Of a stretch of 64,000 nt of DNA, positions 1-11,626 are shown one piece after another. Every line of letters begins with the position of its first letter. Within the stretch, counting starts at the first letter, position 1. The DNA is taken from the NCBI GenBank assembly GCA_023630585.1, contig CM042553.1:19705020-19769019 (forward strand). Reading direction: 5' to 3'. The position numbers and the translations under genes are program-made. The notes below the pieces were generated by a model. It made no database searches. It had not been told where the DNA came from and saw only the letters and a program-made list of their open reading frames with translations. The stretch is from Cranoglanis bouderius. Lineage: Eukaryota > Chordata > Actinopteri > Siluriformes > Cranoglanididae.

Positions 1-339
1 AGTAATAAGTCAGCGTTTTCCCAGCGTTAGTCAGCGCAGCTCAAAGTAAAAAATTTAATGGTTCCTTTTCTACCTCATCACACAAGGACAGCACAAATTC
101 TTAGGGGAATCTTAACTCATAGAAATAGCTTTTTACCGTATTGCTCCGGTGCGGGAAGTTGACTAAAACTAAAAGTTTCAGGAAGACATTTTTGACATGA
201 TAAATTTGCTTTGTAATCGTTTGGTGACAATTTAACAATAACCCATTGTTATCAGTATGATTGAGATTTGAGGGTCCCCCCCCCCCGGCACAAACATGAA
301 AAACATGTTGAATTTCTTGCAGGAGATCTCATCACTGAC
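1..339 (-). other. NIPBL intron at left edge
   Basis: Intron downstream of the last visible nipbl exon. It is AT-rich with a short poly-C run. I see no exon, repeat family or RNA gene in it. Confidence 0.7.
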
Positions 340-571
340 CTCCGTGTGGGTCCACTCTATAGACGGGGTCATACTGAGGGTATAAGGTGTTCTGCAGATG
401 GAACTTGGTGAACTGCAGCACCCTCTCGATCACGTCCTCGATGTAGACGGCCTTCGGCATGCGCGACGAGGTCATGATGTTCAGAGCCATCAGGCAAGAG
501 TCGGCCGATTTGGTCACCCTCTCCATGATGAGGTCGCGCCATAACCGCTCCTCGTCCTCTGCCTCGGTGTC
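340..571 (-). CDS. nipbl: NIPBL coding exon 16 (residues ~1104-1181), last in window
   Basis: Encodes DTEAEDEERLWRDLIMERVT, then PKAVYIEDVIERVLQFTKFH and YPQYDPVYRVDPHG, near-identical to vertebrate NIPBL. Donor gtcagt leaves one base of a Gly codon. The next exon is not within the first 339 bases. Confidence 0.97.
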
Positions 572-3500
572 CTAAGACATAAATAGGAACAACACTGTTA
601 TTAACCATCCACAGCAGAGCTGCAGTGTGTGCAGAGTTACAAGTGGGAGTGTGAAAACTACACTCACATGGTTCATGAGCGTGGAGAGCTTGGCGCCGTC
701 TTGTATGTTTTTCTCCAATATGTTCAGCACTTTTACTAGCTTGTCAGATGGAATCTGTAAAGCGAACAAGACTGGAATTGAAGTGACATTTGGCAAAATA
801 AAGTGGCTAACAAATACAGGAAGCTCATAAATATCAGGTTAACATCTTGAATAAACACAGAATCACAGTTTGGTATCACTTAGCATAAGCATTGAAATCA
901 TTGTACGGTTTATACTGACTCTGTTTGTTTAAACGTCTTGCATGATCAGCATTTGGGGTAAGGGTTGAAATGTGTAAATTTTGTGGTGCTGTTGTGGTTA
1001 ATGTCCGTAACAAGACAGACTGTGATGGGCAGTTGTGAGCTGACTGAACCCCAGAAGCAGCATACCCTGTACGTGATGCCCATTGCTTTGATTTTGGCCG
1101 ATTCACTGCCCAACTCTGATAGCTGGTGTTTCCCAAGGAGCAGCTCCTGAGGGATCTCGTCATCGTCTGCGTCTGACAAAGGAATGCAAGATTTCTGGTA
1201 AAAACTTGTGACATCTGACATCACAACACAAACCAATAAAACATCATGCATTGGCTTTAGTGGTAAACTAATTAAAATAATAGTGTGACCACTGAAAGTC
1301 ACATACTTAATGACGTGAAGTCCACATCCTCCAAGTTTTCTAAAATGTTGTCCACACTTGCCAAGAACCTCTTGAATGTCGAAGAGTCCATCATTTCTGT
1401 TTGGGGGAAGGAAAAATTTTTTACAAGTCATATTAAAGGTGGAAACAGTATCAAGATTGCAGCAGAATCCTGATCGACTTTAAAACCCGAGAGTACCTTC
1501 TGGAGTAAGCTTCGGCTCGTAGGCTTTCCTCTTTTTCTGTTTCTCCTTCATCTTCATCTTTTTGAATACTGATATAAAAAAAAAAAAGAGATGTCTTACA
1601 GGATGCTACACAAACCATTGGAATGGAAAGCATGATGGAAAACAAAAGAAAAATGCTGTGTGTGTGTGTTAGAAACTCACCGTCACTTATGCTGGGAGGA
1701 GGAGTCTCGTTCCCGGAGTCGTCTGGACTGTGGTCTCGGTACCGGCTGCCCGACCCTCTGCGGCCCTCGTTGTAGCCTCCGCTACGCCTGCGCTCTCCTG
1801 AAACCTTTTTGTCCTCGCACTCCCACGTCCGATCCCGGTCCTTCTTCGATCGTTTTGGGGCCGCTATGAGTAAAAAAAAAAAATAATAATAATTAACAAA
1901 TCACAATGCTGAAATCTGGAAAACCAAATTCTTTCTTTCCTCTTTGTGGGAAAATATACACTTCTGACCCTACATGGTTGGTGAAGGAATTTATGACTTT
2001 TACTCACACTCCGATTCACTGTCATCATCTGAGCTGACCTCGGCATACTTGGGCTTGTCATTGGCTGTACTGCGTTTGCGTTTGTTCATCTTTACCCTCT
2101 CACACAGAGGCATGGTGGACTCGATCTCTGCAAGCAGATGAGGAGGAAGCTCCTTGAGCACCGACTCATCAATGGACCCTTGAAACAGGTTAATAAAGAC
2201 TGTTACTCCTTTAGTTAATTCAATCACGACTTTCCAAGCAAGTCTTTATGCAGTACATATTTAAGTCAGTGTATGTTGTTTATATTTACAAAAAAAAAAA
2301 AAAAACAGTCTACGAATCCAGGTGTTTGCCTAACATTTTTGTGTTTTCAAGTACACAACTAAACTGTCAGGAGTGATTGTCATGACTGTCTTACCTTTTG
2401 AGGACTTCCCATAGGAAGGCCTGTTCTTGCTGGATTTGGAGCTGGTCGCATGCCTCTCCTTGATGATTTTCTGCACCTCGTCGAGGGAGAGCTTCTGGAG
2501 CACCACAACAGGTTTGGACCGTTTGCTGATGTCCTCTACCAGCCCGAGCCGCTCTAGCTTCACCCGTGGCTGGCTCCAAATCTCCCCAGGTCGTCTGGGT
2601 TCCGCGTTCCCATCCTTGTCGCGTTTCAGTTTGGGAATGACGAAGTTCTTCAGCGCATCAGACCTGCCGCCTAGAAGGAAATCGGGAAACTCTCCAGCTC
2701 TGCTGTCGGGGGGAGGAAGCTTGGAGCCATCAGTACTTTTCCTGGTACCATCAGAGCTCCGCCTCTCCTCTTTGCTGTTGGGAGATTTGAGGTCAGTGCG
2801 GGGTCGACCTGAGTCTGGCCCACTTCGGCTTTCCTGTTTCACGCGGGGACTGTCAGGCCGGGAGCGGTGCTCAGGAGAGCGCCTGTCCCGGTGATCTCTG
2901 GATTCGGACCGGTGTTTACGCTCACGATCTCTGTCTTTGTCTCGGTCTTTATCTCGGTCCTTGTCTCTGTCCCTGTCTCGACCAGGGCGCTCCTGCTCTG
3001 ACCTGCTGGAGGATTTTGATGTTTCCGGCCTTCGGATTTTGGAGCCGTCACTGCTGCGCTCCCTGTCCCGCTCTCTATCTTTGTGTTTTTCCTCTCTGTG
3101 GCCGTCCCGGGAAAGCTCCGGGCGGCCGTCTTTTCGGGGAGCCTCGGGACGGATTTTGTCAGGCTTGCCGTCGTGCCTGTGCTTCGACAGGTCCGGCCGC
3201 TTGTCCGAGCCCTGCACCTTTCCTGAGGAATCGCGCCGGCTGTCCTGCTTATGTTTTGGCGTCTCAGGGCGGCCGTCTGAAGCCGTTTTCTGCTGCTTTA
3301 TAACCTCAGGCCGTCCGTCTGCCGCCTTCTGCAACTCCTCATCCGTTTTTGACTTGAGTCGCAGGACCCCAGCTGAGTCAGAGCTGTCCTCAGTCCAGCG
3401 CTGGGCCTCCTGGGCAGGCACAGGGCATTCAAGTTGCCCCTCAGCTCTTCCGGCTTGCTGCAGGTCTATGCTGACCATAAGTGCTGGACGGTTAGCCCCA

Positions 3501-6500
3501 TTGCTGGCAGCACTAGCCTCCTGAGGCGTCGGTTTGTTCCCTGCGCTGCCCCCACCGCCTACGCCAGGCCCTCCGGCAGTACCAGCAGCACCGGGCTCCT
3601 GAGGGTACGAGTCCTGTTTCCGCTTCTTCAGGGGTTTGTCTAAAGAAAACAAATCAACATCATTACCTCATTCAAACTTGTATGAAGGAACTGGATTCCT
3701 GGTTTCAGTTCAACTTTACAATTAAGCAAGTCTCAAATCAATTAACGCTAACGATCAGGAAAACTGCTCTACCTTTATCCTGAACCTCCTTAGAGCAGCG
3801 CTCTCGTTCAATAGCCGATTCGGCCTCTATCCTTTCGATCTCGGCCATGGCGTCCAATTCAGCCTCGTAGAAGGGTGTCCTACTGACTGCTCCAGGCTGT
3901 TTGGCAGCGAGTGCCCCTGTGTTCTGCAGCACCGGGACCTGCTGGTACCCTGACTGTTCCCGAAAGCTGTTGCAGGGCAGATCGGTCTCTGTGTCTGAGC
4001 CGTGCTCCATGCTGCCGGACATAAGCTCACTGGGCTGCTCCGTCTCTGCCGATTTGACCCGCGATAGCTTCAGCGTCAGCTTGGTGGAGTCTTTGGAGGG
4101 CGAGCTGACGATGTCGTACATGGCGCCTTTCTCACCCTCCTCCTTTATCACTTTCTTCTGCTTTTTCTTCCGCTCAGGCGAGTCCATGAGGAGGTCAGGA
4201 GCGGCGTCTCGCGGTGAGGTGTATGGAGGCGGGGACTGGAGGATAAGAGGTGGCCGCGACCCAACTAGATGAAAACGTTAGAAAAACAGTTGCACTGATA
4301 TCCACAAGCATCATTTAAATCAGGATTTTCACACAAATAAGTGATTCTATCTGCTACATTCCCAGACTGACCGTACTGCACTGGTTACCCGATTTCCTCC
4401 TACAATTACCCTTCACTGGGTTTCAAATGGGAGGGGGGGGGGGGGGACTTGTCTGTAGTCAAACAGCTCAAATTGGATTTTTTGCAAATCCAGTTTGATC
4501 AGAGGGATTTTCTGCAGTCTGAACAGCAAAAGAACACTTGAAAATTCAAAACAGATTAAAAACAGATTTTGGGACATGCAGTCTGAATGGTCGTGTTTTT
4601 TTTTGTTTTTTTTTAACTTTCACCTGCACAAGACTACTCAGATGCATGCCTGTGCTGTTACTATGACAACCAAGATTGACATGCAAGTAAATGTGGCTAC
4701 AGTCCGAACAGCCAAATCAGATTTGGTGGCTTATAAATTGTAATGCGGGGGGTCAGATTTGCCCAGCTGTCTGAACACAGTAACAAAACAATGCAGTATT
4801 TCTTGCAAGTGGTTCACATCTACCTTTTGGGGTCCCTTCACTTCCAGCAGGCGAGCACACGGATTGGGGTGAACGGAGGGGGAAGGAGGCGTTTCTCATA
4901 GAAGGATCACTCTCCTAGAAAATCAAAAAAAAAAAACCAAAAATGATTCATAAATGTGGAGTCATAATCTTCATTTCCTGTGCAGTGTAAGCTTTTCAAT
5001 TCACACTGCTCACGACTCATAACTCATTCACTCATTGAATAAAGAGGTTTGTTGATGCACTCTTGCAATACACAAACACACACGGAGCTAAAAGACAGAG
5101 ACTTTGCTACTGAAGGTGCAAATACGTGTCAAGCCTTAATAAAATCCGGAACAGCCCCTGGGAAAACTCAAAAATGACAAATACACATTTCTGTCCTGGG
5201 GCTGGTGAGGTAAAAAGTGTTTGACCAAGGAGGCATGATGACAGAAAAAGAGGCCCTTGGGAAGTGCATATGGTATGTGGTGCATCTGCTCACCTCATTT
5301 CCCAGTCTGTGGACTATGCTCATGTACTCTTCACTGACGCAATGCCGTGCGTTGTGATTGGCCGAGTTACTTGACATTTGCCCGGAGACCTTGTTGTCGT
5401 GGATGTTTCTCATACCAGGCACCATGGGACTAGCCACAGAGACTGTAAAAAATAAATTAATAAACTTCTAGATAAGTTTTGGCAAACTGGTGGTGTGAAA
5501 TAAGGAAAAATATTAATCTTACAGCAGAGTTAAAATTTCAAATCGGATGCAATTCCTAAATAGTGGCATGTGAACTCACCTTGGATCTGTTGATGCTGAG
5601 GGTAGGTGGGAGGATGAGGGTACTGCAGGTAACCGGCAGGGCTCTGAGGGGCATATGGGCTGGGCACAGGGCTGTTTTGCTGGGGTATAAACCGGGCACC
5701 GGAGCCCGTCTGAGGCTGAACAAAGCGACTACAGGCACAGAAAACAACTTGTCAGCATACAATAGGTGTTTGCAAGTAAATCCCATGAAAATTGCAATTG
5801 AACAAATAAAATTTTTAAAAAACCTTGCAGAATACCTAGGAGGGCTGGGAGTAACAGGGGTTTGCTGGTAGTTTGTGGATGCCGGGCTGCCATGCATGGA
5901 ATTTGGAGGCATCTTGTATGGCGGCATCATTGGCTGTTGCATTATACCTTCAATTACAAAACAAACGATCAATCATCTATAATACACAACGTCAGAAGAA
6001 GTGTAATTTAACCACCAGGTTAGTTTTACCAGCAAGATTAGTATACATAGCCTTTATCGTATGCAAGAAACAAAGGGCAAGGGTCATTAGTCAGTCTAAC
6101 TTTAGGATGCAGTGAAAGGCCATTCTCGTCATTCAGTCGAACGTGTGGTGAAGCACCACTGGTTACAACACAAAGTTTAACAACATGACAGACAGACAAG
6201 TTTAGGGGGTTTTAGGACAAGGACATGAAATATGTTAAGAATGTACATCAGAGTACAATTCACACATTGCTTATTGATTCATTGTTGAAGACAACAAGGG
6301 AACACAAGGAGCACAGCGTTGAACAGGCGCGCTACAACAGACGTCCCTGTGGATCGGAAACGCCTCATTGGGCCTTCGATTGCAGTAAGTAGTAGCTCTG
6401 ATGATGAGCATTTCACTTATTATGAGTAATTCTCATTCAGCCTTTCGTCAGCAGATCAGAGTAGTAGCGGTTAATAGCATGACTGTACGCTAACCTCCCA

Positions 6501-9268
6501 TGGCATACTGAAAATTAAATGCAGCTAAAACATGTTCAGGTGTTTAAAGTTTGCTTCTTTAGCGTTGCACTGGACCTACAAGTCGAATGTTTCTAGCATG
6601 TGAGACTGCATGGTTAAACCAACCCTGCATCAAGTTCTTAAATCTTTCTTGTGTGGTTTCTGGCACCGTGTGATAATTATCTATAAAAATAAAAAATAAA
6701 AATTTAAAAAATCTTGAAAACAGAATTACTTCCTCACAACATTGTCTGGTATCACTCTGTACAAGAAGGCGTGGTCCAGAGTATGATTACAGAACTGGAA
6801 TTGTATGATCAACTAAATTGATCACCTGAATCACTTCTAACATGCACTTTAAACTGTTTATGTACAAAATGGTATTGCTGAGCCAAGCATGAGCATTTCT
6901 TTTGAGGTGAGCTGTGCGTGCAGTATACTTAAATCAGTCAATTGTGACCACCCAACTATTAATACTCATCATCGCGGCATGAAAGCCCATGTTTCAGACT
7001 TCTGATCTGAGAAACCCTTCAGGACAGAGGAAGCTATAAAAGGCTCGGCTGCGGAAGGCTGCCGGAGCCGCACCAGGCCTTGCGCTGTGCTCCGTTGGGT
7101 TCAGAGTCAAGGGCAATGTCTCCATGTCTTCTCCTTACCGCCCTGTACCCCGTATCGGGTGGGCATACTTTTCTCCCTGAAGATGTTGGGGTTCCTGGAC
7201 AGCACCGTCTGCAGCAGCACCGGCATGTCGCCCTCCGGGTCATCGCTGCCCAGGTTGTCCTTCAGCTCTCTGCCATGAAGAGCGACATGGTGTGAGTGGA
7301 GCAGTTCATTAGGTCATACAGTAGAAAATTCATAGAAAAGTTTTATGGCCGTGAGTTTACTGCTCTGTTTCTCTCTCTATTTATTTGTCATATTTCAATT
7401 CATTTACAGCCTACAAGACGGTTTTCATTCAGAATATGAATTCTATATTTTTTTTGGTGAGCCAGATTAAAACCTTTATTGAGTCAGTTCCAGGCCCACA
7501 GGCTGTATTTCTGACACCTCTGGTGTAGATTGTCGTATTTAAAAATAAAACACTGTTTGGCAATTAGCAAAACTTTCAGCAATTGTGTACATACTGTAAA
7601 TATTTTTCAAATTACTTCGTTAATAGCTGTTGAAATAGTTTGCTAATTCTGACGTTACAGCTTTATGCTGTCATGCAACAGAACATCCAATCTGATCTAA
7701 AAAGAAGATCATGAAAGACAGCTCTCCAATCAAAAGCTCCAGAAGGTTCGGGGTGATCCGGGTTTTGTCTCTTCCCACAGGTAAAGCGGAAGCATCGCTA
7801 TATTTCTCTTAGAATCCATCAAAAAGCAGAAGATGCCCTAAACAAAAGCACCACACGCAACCATAGCAGTTTTTTTAAAGAGGTTGAGACAGCAGAGATA
7901 CGCACATGTGCTCGGTGGAGACCTGGTTAAGGCTGTGGACCAGCTGGGAGACAAGGTTGTCGTCCCTGCGGGCCAAGAGACAGTTGACCTCGTCGGCGAT
8001 CCTCCCATTGTACAGCAGGCTCTTAGTGGTGGTGGCAGGGAGAGGGGAAGGCAAGGGCAGCTGGTTTAACACTGCAAAGCAAAAATAAATAAATAATTAA
8101 ATAAAACACAAGAGAGAGACTTTCTTCAACATGGATTCCCACAGTGCCTGGTTTGAGAAAAATACACTAAAACAAAAACAATAAACAGGTAAAACCGGCT
8201 TTTTAATTTTTTTTTTTTTTTTTTTAAAGCAAATCAGAAACGTGCTGAAAGTTGTGATGCTTTTATTTTTAGCTTTTATTTTTAGATTTATATTTTAAGT
8301 ATATTGGCGTTTTGCCTTAAGTAAGTAGCTGTTAAATAGTAGCTGTAGTTAAGTAGCTGTTAAAATAAGTGACAGTAAGCTGGAACTGTGGCCAAGCAGG
8401 TGGCCAAGCAGCATGCTGGCACCAAATAAATAAACTGAAATGCTTTTGTTTCGATGCCAGCGTGAAGTGAAAAGCAAGATTCAGGAAAGATGGCCGTGTT
8501 AGAAGGGAAAACGTCTGCACTCTGGTTTGGAAGTGATATTAGTTCACTTGGATCACACAGATGAATTGAAAAATGTGAAGGATGCTATCTTATGCTGTCC
8601 GTCAACGCTGTTCTGAAAAAGTAGCCACGCGTTTTAACACCAGCAATAGCTTTAGAAATGAATGATGGAAAGGAGCCGAGACACAGAAGCACTTGGTTTC
8701 TGCAGGACCTCATCAGTTTTATTCCACTGACAGACATTTTCAAGTGTGTGAGCGCAGACAGGTTTTTTTTTTGTTTGTTTGTTTAACAAGTTCTGACTTG
8801 TTATGGTACCGGAAATATATCAACTCTACCGCAGAATTCATACACTTGCCAGTGTTTCGTTTGTTTAAAAATGTATTTTAATTTGTGTTGTAGCCAAACC
8901 TAAAAAAAATATATATATATATATGAAAATGATGGATTATTCACTTTACTCCACAACTCATTTGATCTTTTAAAAAAAAAAATCTTAATTCAAAGATTTG
9001 TATCGCTTGCTGCTTTCAATTGAGTCGCACTTAAATAGAAAAATGGTTGCATGTTGCAACCATTATGAAATAAAAGCCTAATAATAAAAACAATAATAAC
9101 CACTCAATAATAATAACAGCTTAATAATAATAATAATAATAATAATAATAGCAAATGATTCATTCATTCATCTTCAATAACCACTTTATCAGGGTAGCTG
9201 TGGATCCGGAGCCTACACCGGATGGGAAAACACCTGGGATGGGATGTCAGTACACTGCAGGGAACCGT

Positions 9269-9312
<44 letters not shown>

Positions 9313-10055
9313 ATTCACACTGAAGAGCACTTCAGACTAGCCAATCCACATATCATGTTTTTGGATGTGGGAGGAAACCCAGAGGACACCCACACAGAGA
9401 TGGAGAGAACATGAGAGACTCCACACAGACGGTAACCCGAGCTCAAGATTGAACCAGGGAGCTGAGAGGCAATAATGCTACCCAGACTGCCACAAGTAGA
9501 AGAAGAAGAAGAAGAAGAAGAAGAAGAAGAGTGGTATACATGGTGTCATTCAAATATATATTTGTTAAAACTGATTAATCTGGAGAGAGCAGAAGACAAC
9601 TATCTCTCTCTTCCGATCTACACTGCATTAAAATAATCCATGATATATGTGATGTCTTCTGTGAGTGGTGCTACACATCCAGAGGGACGTGATGTAATGT
9701 TAATCATAACGAGGTCCTTTCTTGATTATAGCGTCCTTCCATTTTTGTTACTTTTCCTTTACAGAAGGAAGAGAGCATGGTCGACTCTCCCATCAGCTCA
9801 CAGAGTTTACAAATTCACAAGTTTAAAGTTTGCCTAAATGGGAAGGAGTGCCAGAAGTTCATCAGAATCTCATCAACTTTGTCAAATAATCACGAAAATT
9901 GTTGGCACAGAAGATTAGATCATTACACGTTAATTACTATTAGACTGGTGTACATGTTGAGGTGTCCTGTGCTCTTAGTGGCTGTTCAAGTCTGGTTTTC
10001 TCCCAAAATCAAATGCGTCTGAAAAATCGTCCTCATCAGCAGGATAGAGAGGGGG

Positions 10056-10117
<62 letters not shown>

Positions 10118-11625
10118 CGTTTATAAGAATCCTGAGAATATGCGATGTTACTGGTGGTACAATTTTAGACCCTGAACCACACCTCAGAATTTCCGGAACC
10201 GTCTGCCAATGTAATGGATGCTTCGTAAACGTGCACCGTGAAGGAATGCTGCGTGAAGATTGGCTTTAATCCTCGGCTTGAAAATCTGAGGCTGTTTTTG
10301 TAACACTGTGTCGTTAATGAAATTAACAGGCTGTTTGTCAACCACTAAATGAACGGTGTTATTGGTTATTCAAGCCAGCAGGACAGGGCCAGTTCATTTA
10401 CATTCACAAGATACCAGAGAGGATTGTAAGCATGACGTTCACCATGAAGGTGGAATGGGCGAGATGACTAAAATAATAGATAACGATTCTCAAAGACATT
10501 TCTGCGATACGTACCGCTACGCATGACGATATATATATATATATAGATAGATAGATCGATAGGCTTAAAAGAATAAATAAATAAACAAACTGCCAGTAAA
10601 GCAGTTGCACTGCATTAAGAAAAGGTTGATACTTGATATTTAATGTCTATACAACGATTTAATTCTTATATTTAAAGAAAATGATTTCATTTATTTAAAA
10701 AAAGCTTAAGTAGAAAACAATCAAATCAGCTGCATGCTGTCAATTTGTACTTTTTTTTAAACAAAATTTAAAAAAGTAATAAAAAGATAATATTCACATT
10801 ATCTCAGAAAAGTGTCATGTGACATAATTAAGCAAACAAAAAGGAAATAAATAAATAGATAGACGGATAAAAGACCAAATGGTACAGAACACTGTTTTCC
10901 ATAAAATAGTTTTTTTAATAATTGCATGTTGAACTTAACCCACGATCAATCACCTCGGATTCTCCACTAATTATTCTCCCAGTAACACCTCGAGGTGTGC
11001 GATACGTTGTTTTTGTTTTTTTTGTACAACGTCTACAACTGCTTTGTGTCTCGCGATGTAATAGTAGCGAGTTGCTAAAACTGAACCGCTCAGTGTCTTT
11101 TACGAGAAAGAAAGAGAGAATGGAGCGATCCTGCCGTTCGTGCCAGGAAGTCGGTGCTGTCTCTGCAACGCTGAAGCCAACTGCATTCCCCCAGGAATCC
11201 CCTGGCATGGACGGCAGGAGGGCACACCTCCACATTACAACCAGTGCGTATTTTACCGGTGGGAGCGTACGAGACAGAATTAAACTAAAACAGCTTTATA
11301 TATCGCTGCACATGATTGAAGCCTTCTCTTCGTCTCTCAGACTCTCAAGCTTTAAAACAGTAGTAAGGCTCAGACCAACTAGCACCAAAATGATCAGAAC
11401 GTCCTTGTGTATGATCTTTAACACATATTCACTATCCAAAGCAACGGGATCCAGGCGGAACACAAGCAGGACTGCTATAGAGTAAAAAAATTCCACATTG
11501 TAAAAGAGACTTCAATAACATGCGTAAAGAGTGTGTGTGTGTGTGTGTGTGAGTTACTTACAGTCAGTGAGGCTAGCAATCCCAGCAAGAGTGGTAATGG
11601 GAACATGAGGCATATCCCCATTCAT
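340..11625 (-). CDS. nipbl: NIPBL (Nipped-B-like cohesin loading factor), N-terminal 16 coding exons, partial
   Basis: Cohesin loader (SCC2/Nipped-B); with MAU2/SCC4 it loads cohesin onto chromatin in the nucleus. Coding exons, 5' to 3' on the minus strand: 11562-11625, 7906-8071, 7139-7269, 5836-5947, 5580-5728, 5294-5442, 4824-4914, 3773-4264, 2395-3639, 2008-2178, 1681-1863, 1497-1568, 1307-1396, 1066-1172, 668-754, 340-571. All boundaries are GT-AG and every junction keeps phase, giving about 1,180 residues; human NIPBL has 2,804, so the HEAT-repeat C-terminal half lies off the left edge. Visible parts: a conserved N-terminus (the MAU2-binding region in the known protein), a long low-complexity P/Q/S stretch, a charged RD/RE/KD region, an HP1-type PVVVL motif near residue 828, and the conserved block that starts the ordered half. 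Teleosts have two ohnologues (a and b); I cannot tell which this is. Confidence 0.97.
668..754 (-). CDS. nipbl: NIPBL coding exon 15 (residues ~1075-1103)
   Basis: Encodes IPSDKLVKVLNILEKNIQDG then AKLSTLMNH, highly conserved in NIPBL. Phase 0 on both sides; donor gtgagt. Confidence 0.97.
1066..1172 (-). CDS. nipbl: NIPBL coding exon 14 (residues ~1039-1074)
   Basis: Encodes ADDDEIPQELLLGKHQLSEL and GSESAKIKAMGI then TYR. Two candidate donors lie close together (gtacag and gtatgc); only gtatgc keeps frame with the next exon and equals the human length. Confidence 0.94.
1307..1396 (-). CDS. nipbl: NIPBL coding exon 13 (residues ~1009-1039)
   Basis: Encodes EMMDSSTFKRFLASVDNILE then NLEDVDFTSL, matching conserved NIPBL. 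Donor gtatgt leaves the first base of an Asn codon completed by exon 14. Confidence 0.96.
1497..1568 (-). CDS. nipbl: NIPBL coding exon 12 (residues ~985-1009)
   Basis: A 72 bp exon encoding VFKKMKMKEKQKKRKAYEPK then LTPE. This is the lysine-rich segment followed by the conserved AYEPKLTPEEMMDSS block, completed by the next exon. Confidence 0.95.
1681..1863 (-). CDS. nipbl: NIPBL coding exon 11 (residues ~924-985)
   Basis: Arg/Ser/Gly-rich: PKRSKKDRDRTWECEDKK, then SGERRRSGGYNEGRRGSGSR and ETPPPSISD. It corresponds to the vertebrate segment that ends SPPPSLSEV. Acceptor atag, donor gtgagt. Confidence 0.92.
2008..2178 (-). CDS. nipbl: NIPBL coding exon 10 (residues ~867-924)
   Basis: Encodes GSIDESVLKELPPHLLAEIE, STMPLCERVKMNKRKRST and KPKYAEVSSDDDSESE, a highly conserved acidic/basic NIPBL block. 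Donor gtgagt leaves a split Ser codon. Confidence 0.97.
2395..3639 (-). CDS. nipbl: NIPBL coding exon 9, long charged disordered exon (residues ~452-867)
   Basis: A single 1,245 bp exon starting DKPLKKRKQDSYPQE. It has Gly-rich sequence, conserved RPALMVSIDLQQAGR, spaced RPE-type short repeats (RPETPKHK is one), then a long run of RD/KD/RE dipeptides. It ends with conserved FPDFLLGGRSDALKNFVIPK and KPVVVLQKLSLDEVQKIIK. PVVVL (about residues 828-832) fits the PxVxL motif that recruits HP1 in human NIPBL. Two long open frames on the opposite strand (2427-2894 and 2937-3524) are shadows of this Arg/Ser-rich coding sequence. Confidence 0.96.
3773..4264 (-). CDS. nipbl: NIPBL coding exon 8 (residues ~288-452)
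   Basis: Starts GSRPPLILQSPPPYTSPRD, passes through the lysine-rich LLMDSPERKKKQKK and the conserved MYDIVSSPSKDSTKLTLKLS, and ends ESAIERERCSKEVQDK. Acceptor tctag adds one Val relative to human. The middle is Gln/Ser-rich and shorter than in mammals. Confidence 0.95.
4430..4790. repeat. Dispersed inverted-end repeat in a nipbl intron
   Basis: Lies between coding exons 8 and 7. It contains several copies of the words 'tctgaacagc', 'cagtctgaa' and 'cagatttg' in both orientations, a poly-T core and a GGGG/CCCC-rich left end. This composition is typical of short non-autonomous DNA elements dispersed in teleost genomes. Family and exact limits were not determined. Confidence 0.4.
4824..4914 (-). 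CDS. nipbl: NIPBL coding exon 7 (residues ~258-288)
   Basis: Encodes ESDPSMRNASFPLRSPQSVC and SPAGSEGTPK, matching the vertebrate MRNAxSFPLRSPQxVCSPAGSEGTPK segment. Acceptor ctag, donor gtagat. Confidence 0.94.
5294..5442 (-). CDS. nipbl: NIPBL coding exon 6 (residues ~208-257)
   Basis: Encodes ASPMVPGMRNIHDNKVSGQM and the following SSNSANHNARH, ending HRLGNE. The GxRNIHDNKVSG block is a conserved NIPBL signature. It ends in phase 0 at donor gtgagc. Confidence 0.94.
5580..5728 (-). CDS. nipbl: NIPBL coding exon 5 (residues ~158-208)
   Basis: Encodes RFVQPQTGSGARFIPQQNSP followed by VPSPYAPQSPAGYLQYPHPP, like the vertebrate RFxPQQNSPVPSPYAPQSPAGY stretch. The end is Gln/His-rich. Donor gtgagt. 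Confidence 0.94.
5836..5947 (-). CDS. nipbl: NIPBL coding exon 4 (residues ~121-158)
   Basis: Encodes GIMQQPMMPPYKMPPNSMHG and SPASTNYQQTPVTPSPPS. The match to the vertebrate MMxQYKLxxNSMHxSPASxNYQQT segment is clear. It is proline/methionine-rich, low-complexity sequence in the disordered N-terminal region. Donor gtattc. Confidence 0.92.
5948..7138 (-). other. NIPBL intron (coding exons 3-4)
   Basis: About 1.2 kb of intron. No conserved exon, transposon open frame or tandem repeat stands out. Confidence 0.6.
7139..7269 (-). CDS. nipbl: NIPBL coding exon 3 (residues ~77-121)
   Basis: Encodes IELKDNLGSDDPEGDMPVLL and REKSMPTRYGVQG, matching the conserved vertebrate segment. The acceptor is ggcag and the donor gtaagg; phase 2 enters and phase 1 leaves, consistent with both neighbours. 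Confidence 0.95.
7906..8071 (-). CDS. nipbl: NIPBL coding exon 2 (residues ~22-77)
   Basis: Encodes LNQLPLPSPLPATTTKSLLY and continues through EVNCLLARRDDNLVSQLVHS, in the known MAU2-binding region. The phase-1 acceptor completes the Leu codon started in the previous exon. The donor gtgcgt splits an Ile codon completed by the next exon. Confidence 0.96.
9155..9480 (+). repeat. Degenerate dispersed teleost repeat with internal (CA)n
   Basis: Shares a word order with copies near 25.3, 55.8, 57.4 and 60.5 kb: 'cattcattcatcttcaataa', 'cactgcagggaac', a (CA)n run, 'ggaggaaacccagaggacac' and 'gaaccagggagctgagaggc'. More diverged than those copies. It resembles CA-containing Mermaid-like short repeats of fishes; the family name is inference. 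Confidence 0.55.
9269..9311. repeat. (CA)n microsatellite
   Basis: About 21 CA units inside the dispersed repeat. Confidence 0.95.
9497..9530. repeat. (AAG)n microsatellite
   Basis: About 11 uninterrupted AAG units directly after the dispersed repeat; an (AAT)n array of about 29 bp lies at 9122-9150. Confidence 0.9.
10059..10115. repeat. (GA)n microsatellite
   Basis: About 28 GA units after a short G run. Confidence 0.95.
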
Positions 11626-11626
11626 G
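11562..11626 (-). CDS. nipbl: NIPBL first coding exon (start codon)
   Basis: The start codon is at 11625-11623 and the exon encodes MNGDMPHVPITTLAGIASL then TD plus one base, nearly identical to the start of vertebrate NIPBL. The donor gtaagt (11561-11556) is strong. A pyrimidine-rich run ending in ttcag lies directly 5' of the ATG, so the acceptor is probably one base before it and the 5' UTR comes from an upstream non-coding exon. Coding bases are 11562-11625. Confidence 0.95.

Larger units (their letters stand above)
8072..11561 (-). other. NIPBL intron (coding exons 1-2), repeat-bearing
   Basis: About 3.5 kb intron. It holds a long poly-T near 8210, several triplet and dinucleotide arrays, and a dispersed repeat around 9155-9480. 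An open frame at 10922-11485 has no recognisable domain and is not called a gene. Confidence 0.6.

Noticed and set aside
2427..3524. Open frames on the plus strand (155 and 195 residues) opposite nipbl exon 9
   Set aside because: Shadows of Arg/Ser/Asp-rich NIPBL coding sequence; the minus-strand frame matches NIPBL.
10922..11485. 187-residue open frame, plus strand
   Set aside because: No recognisable domain, no splice support and lies in a nipbl intron; treated as chance.
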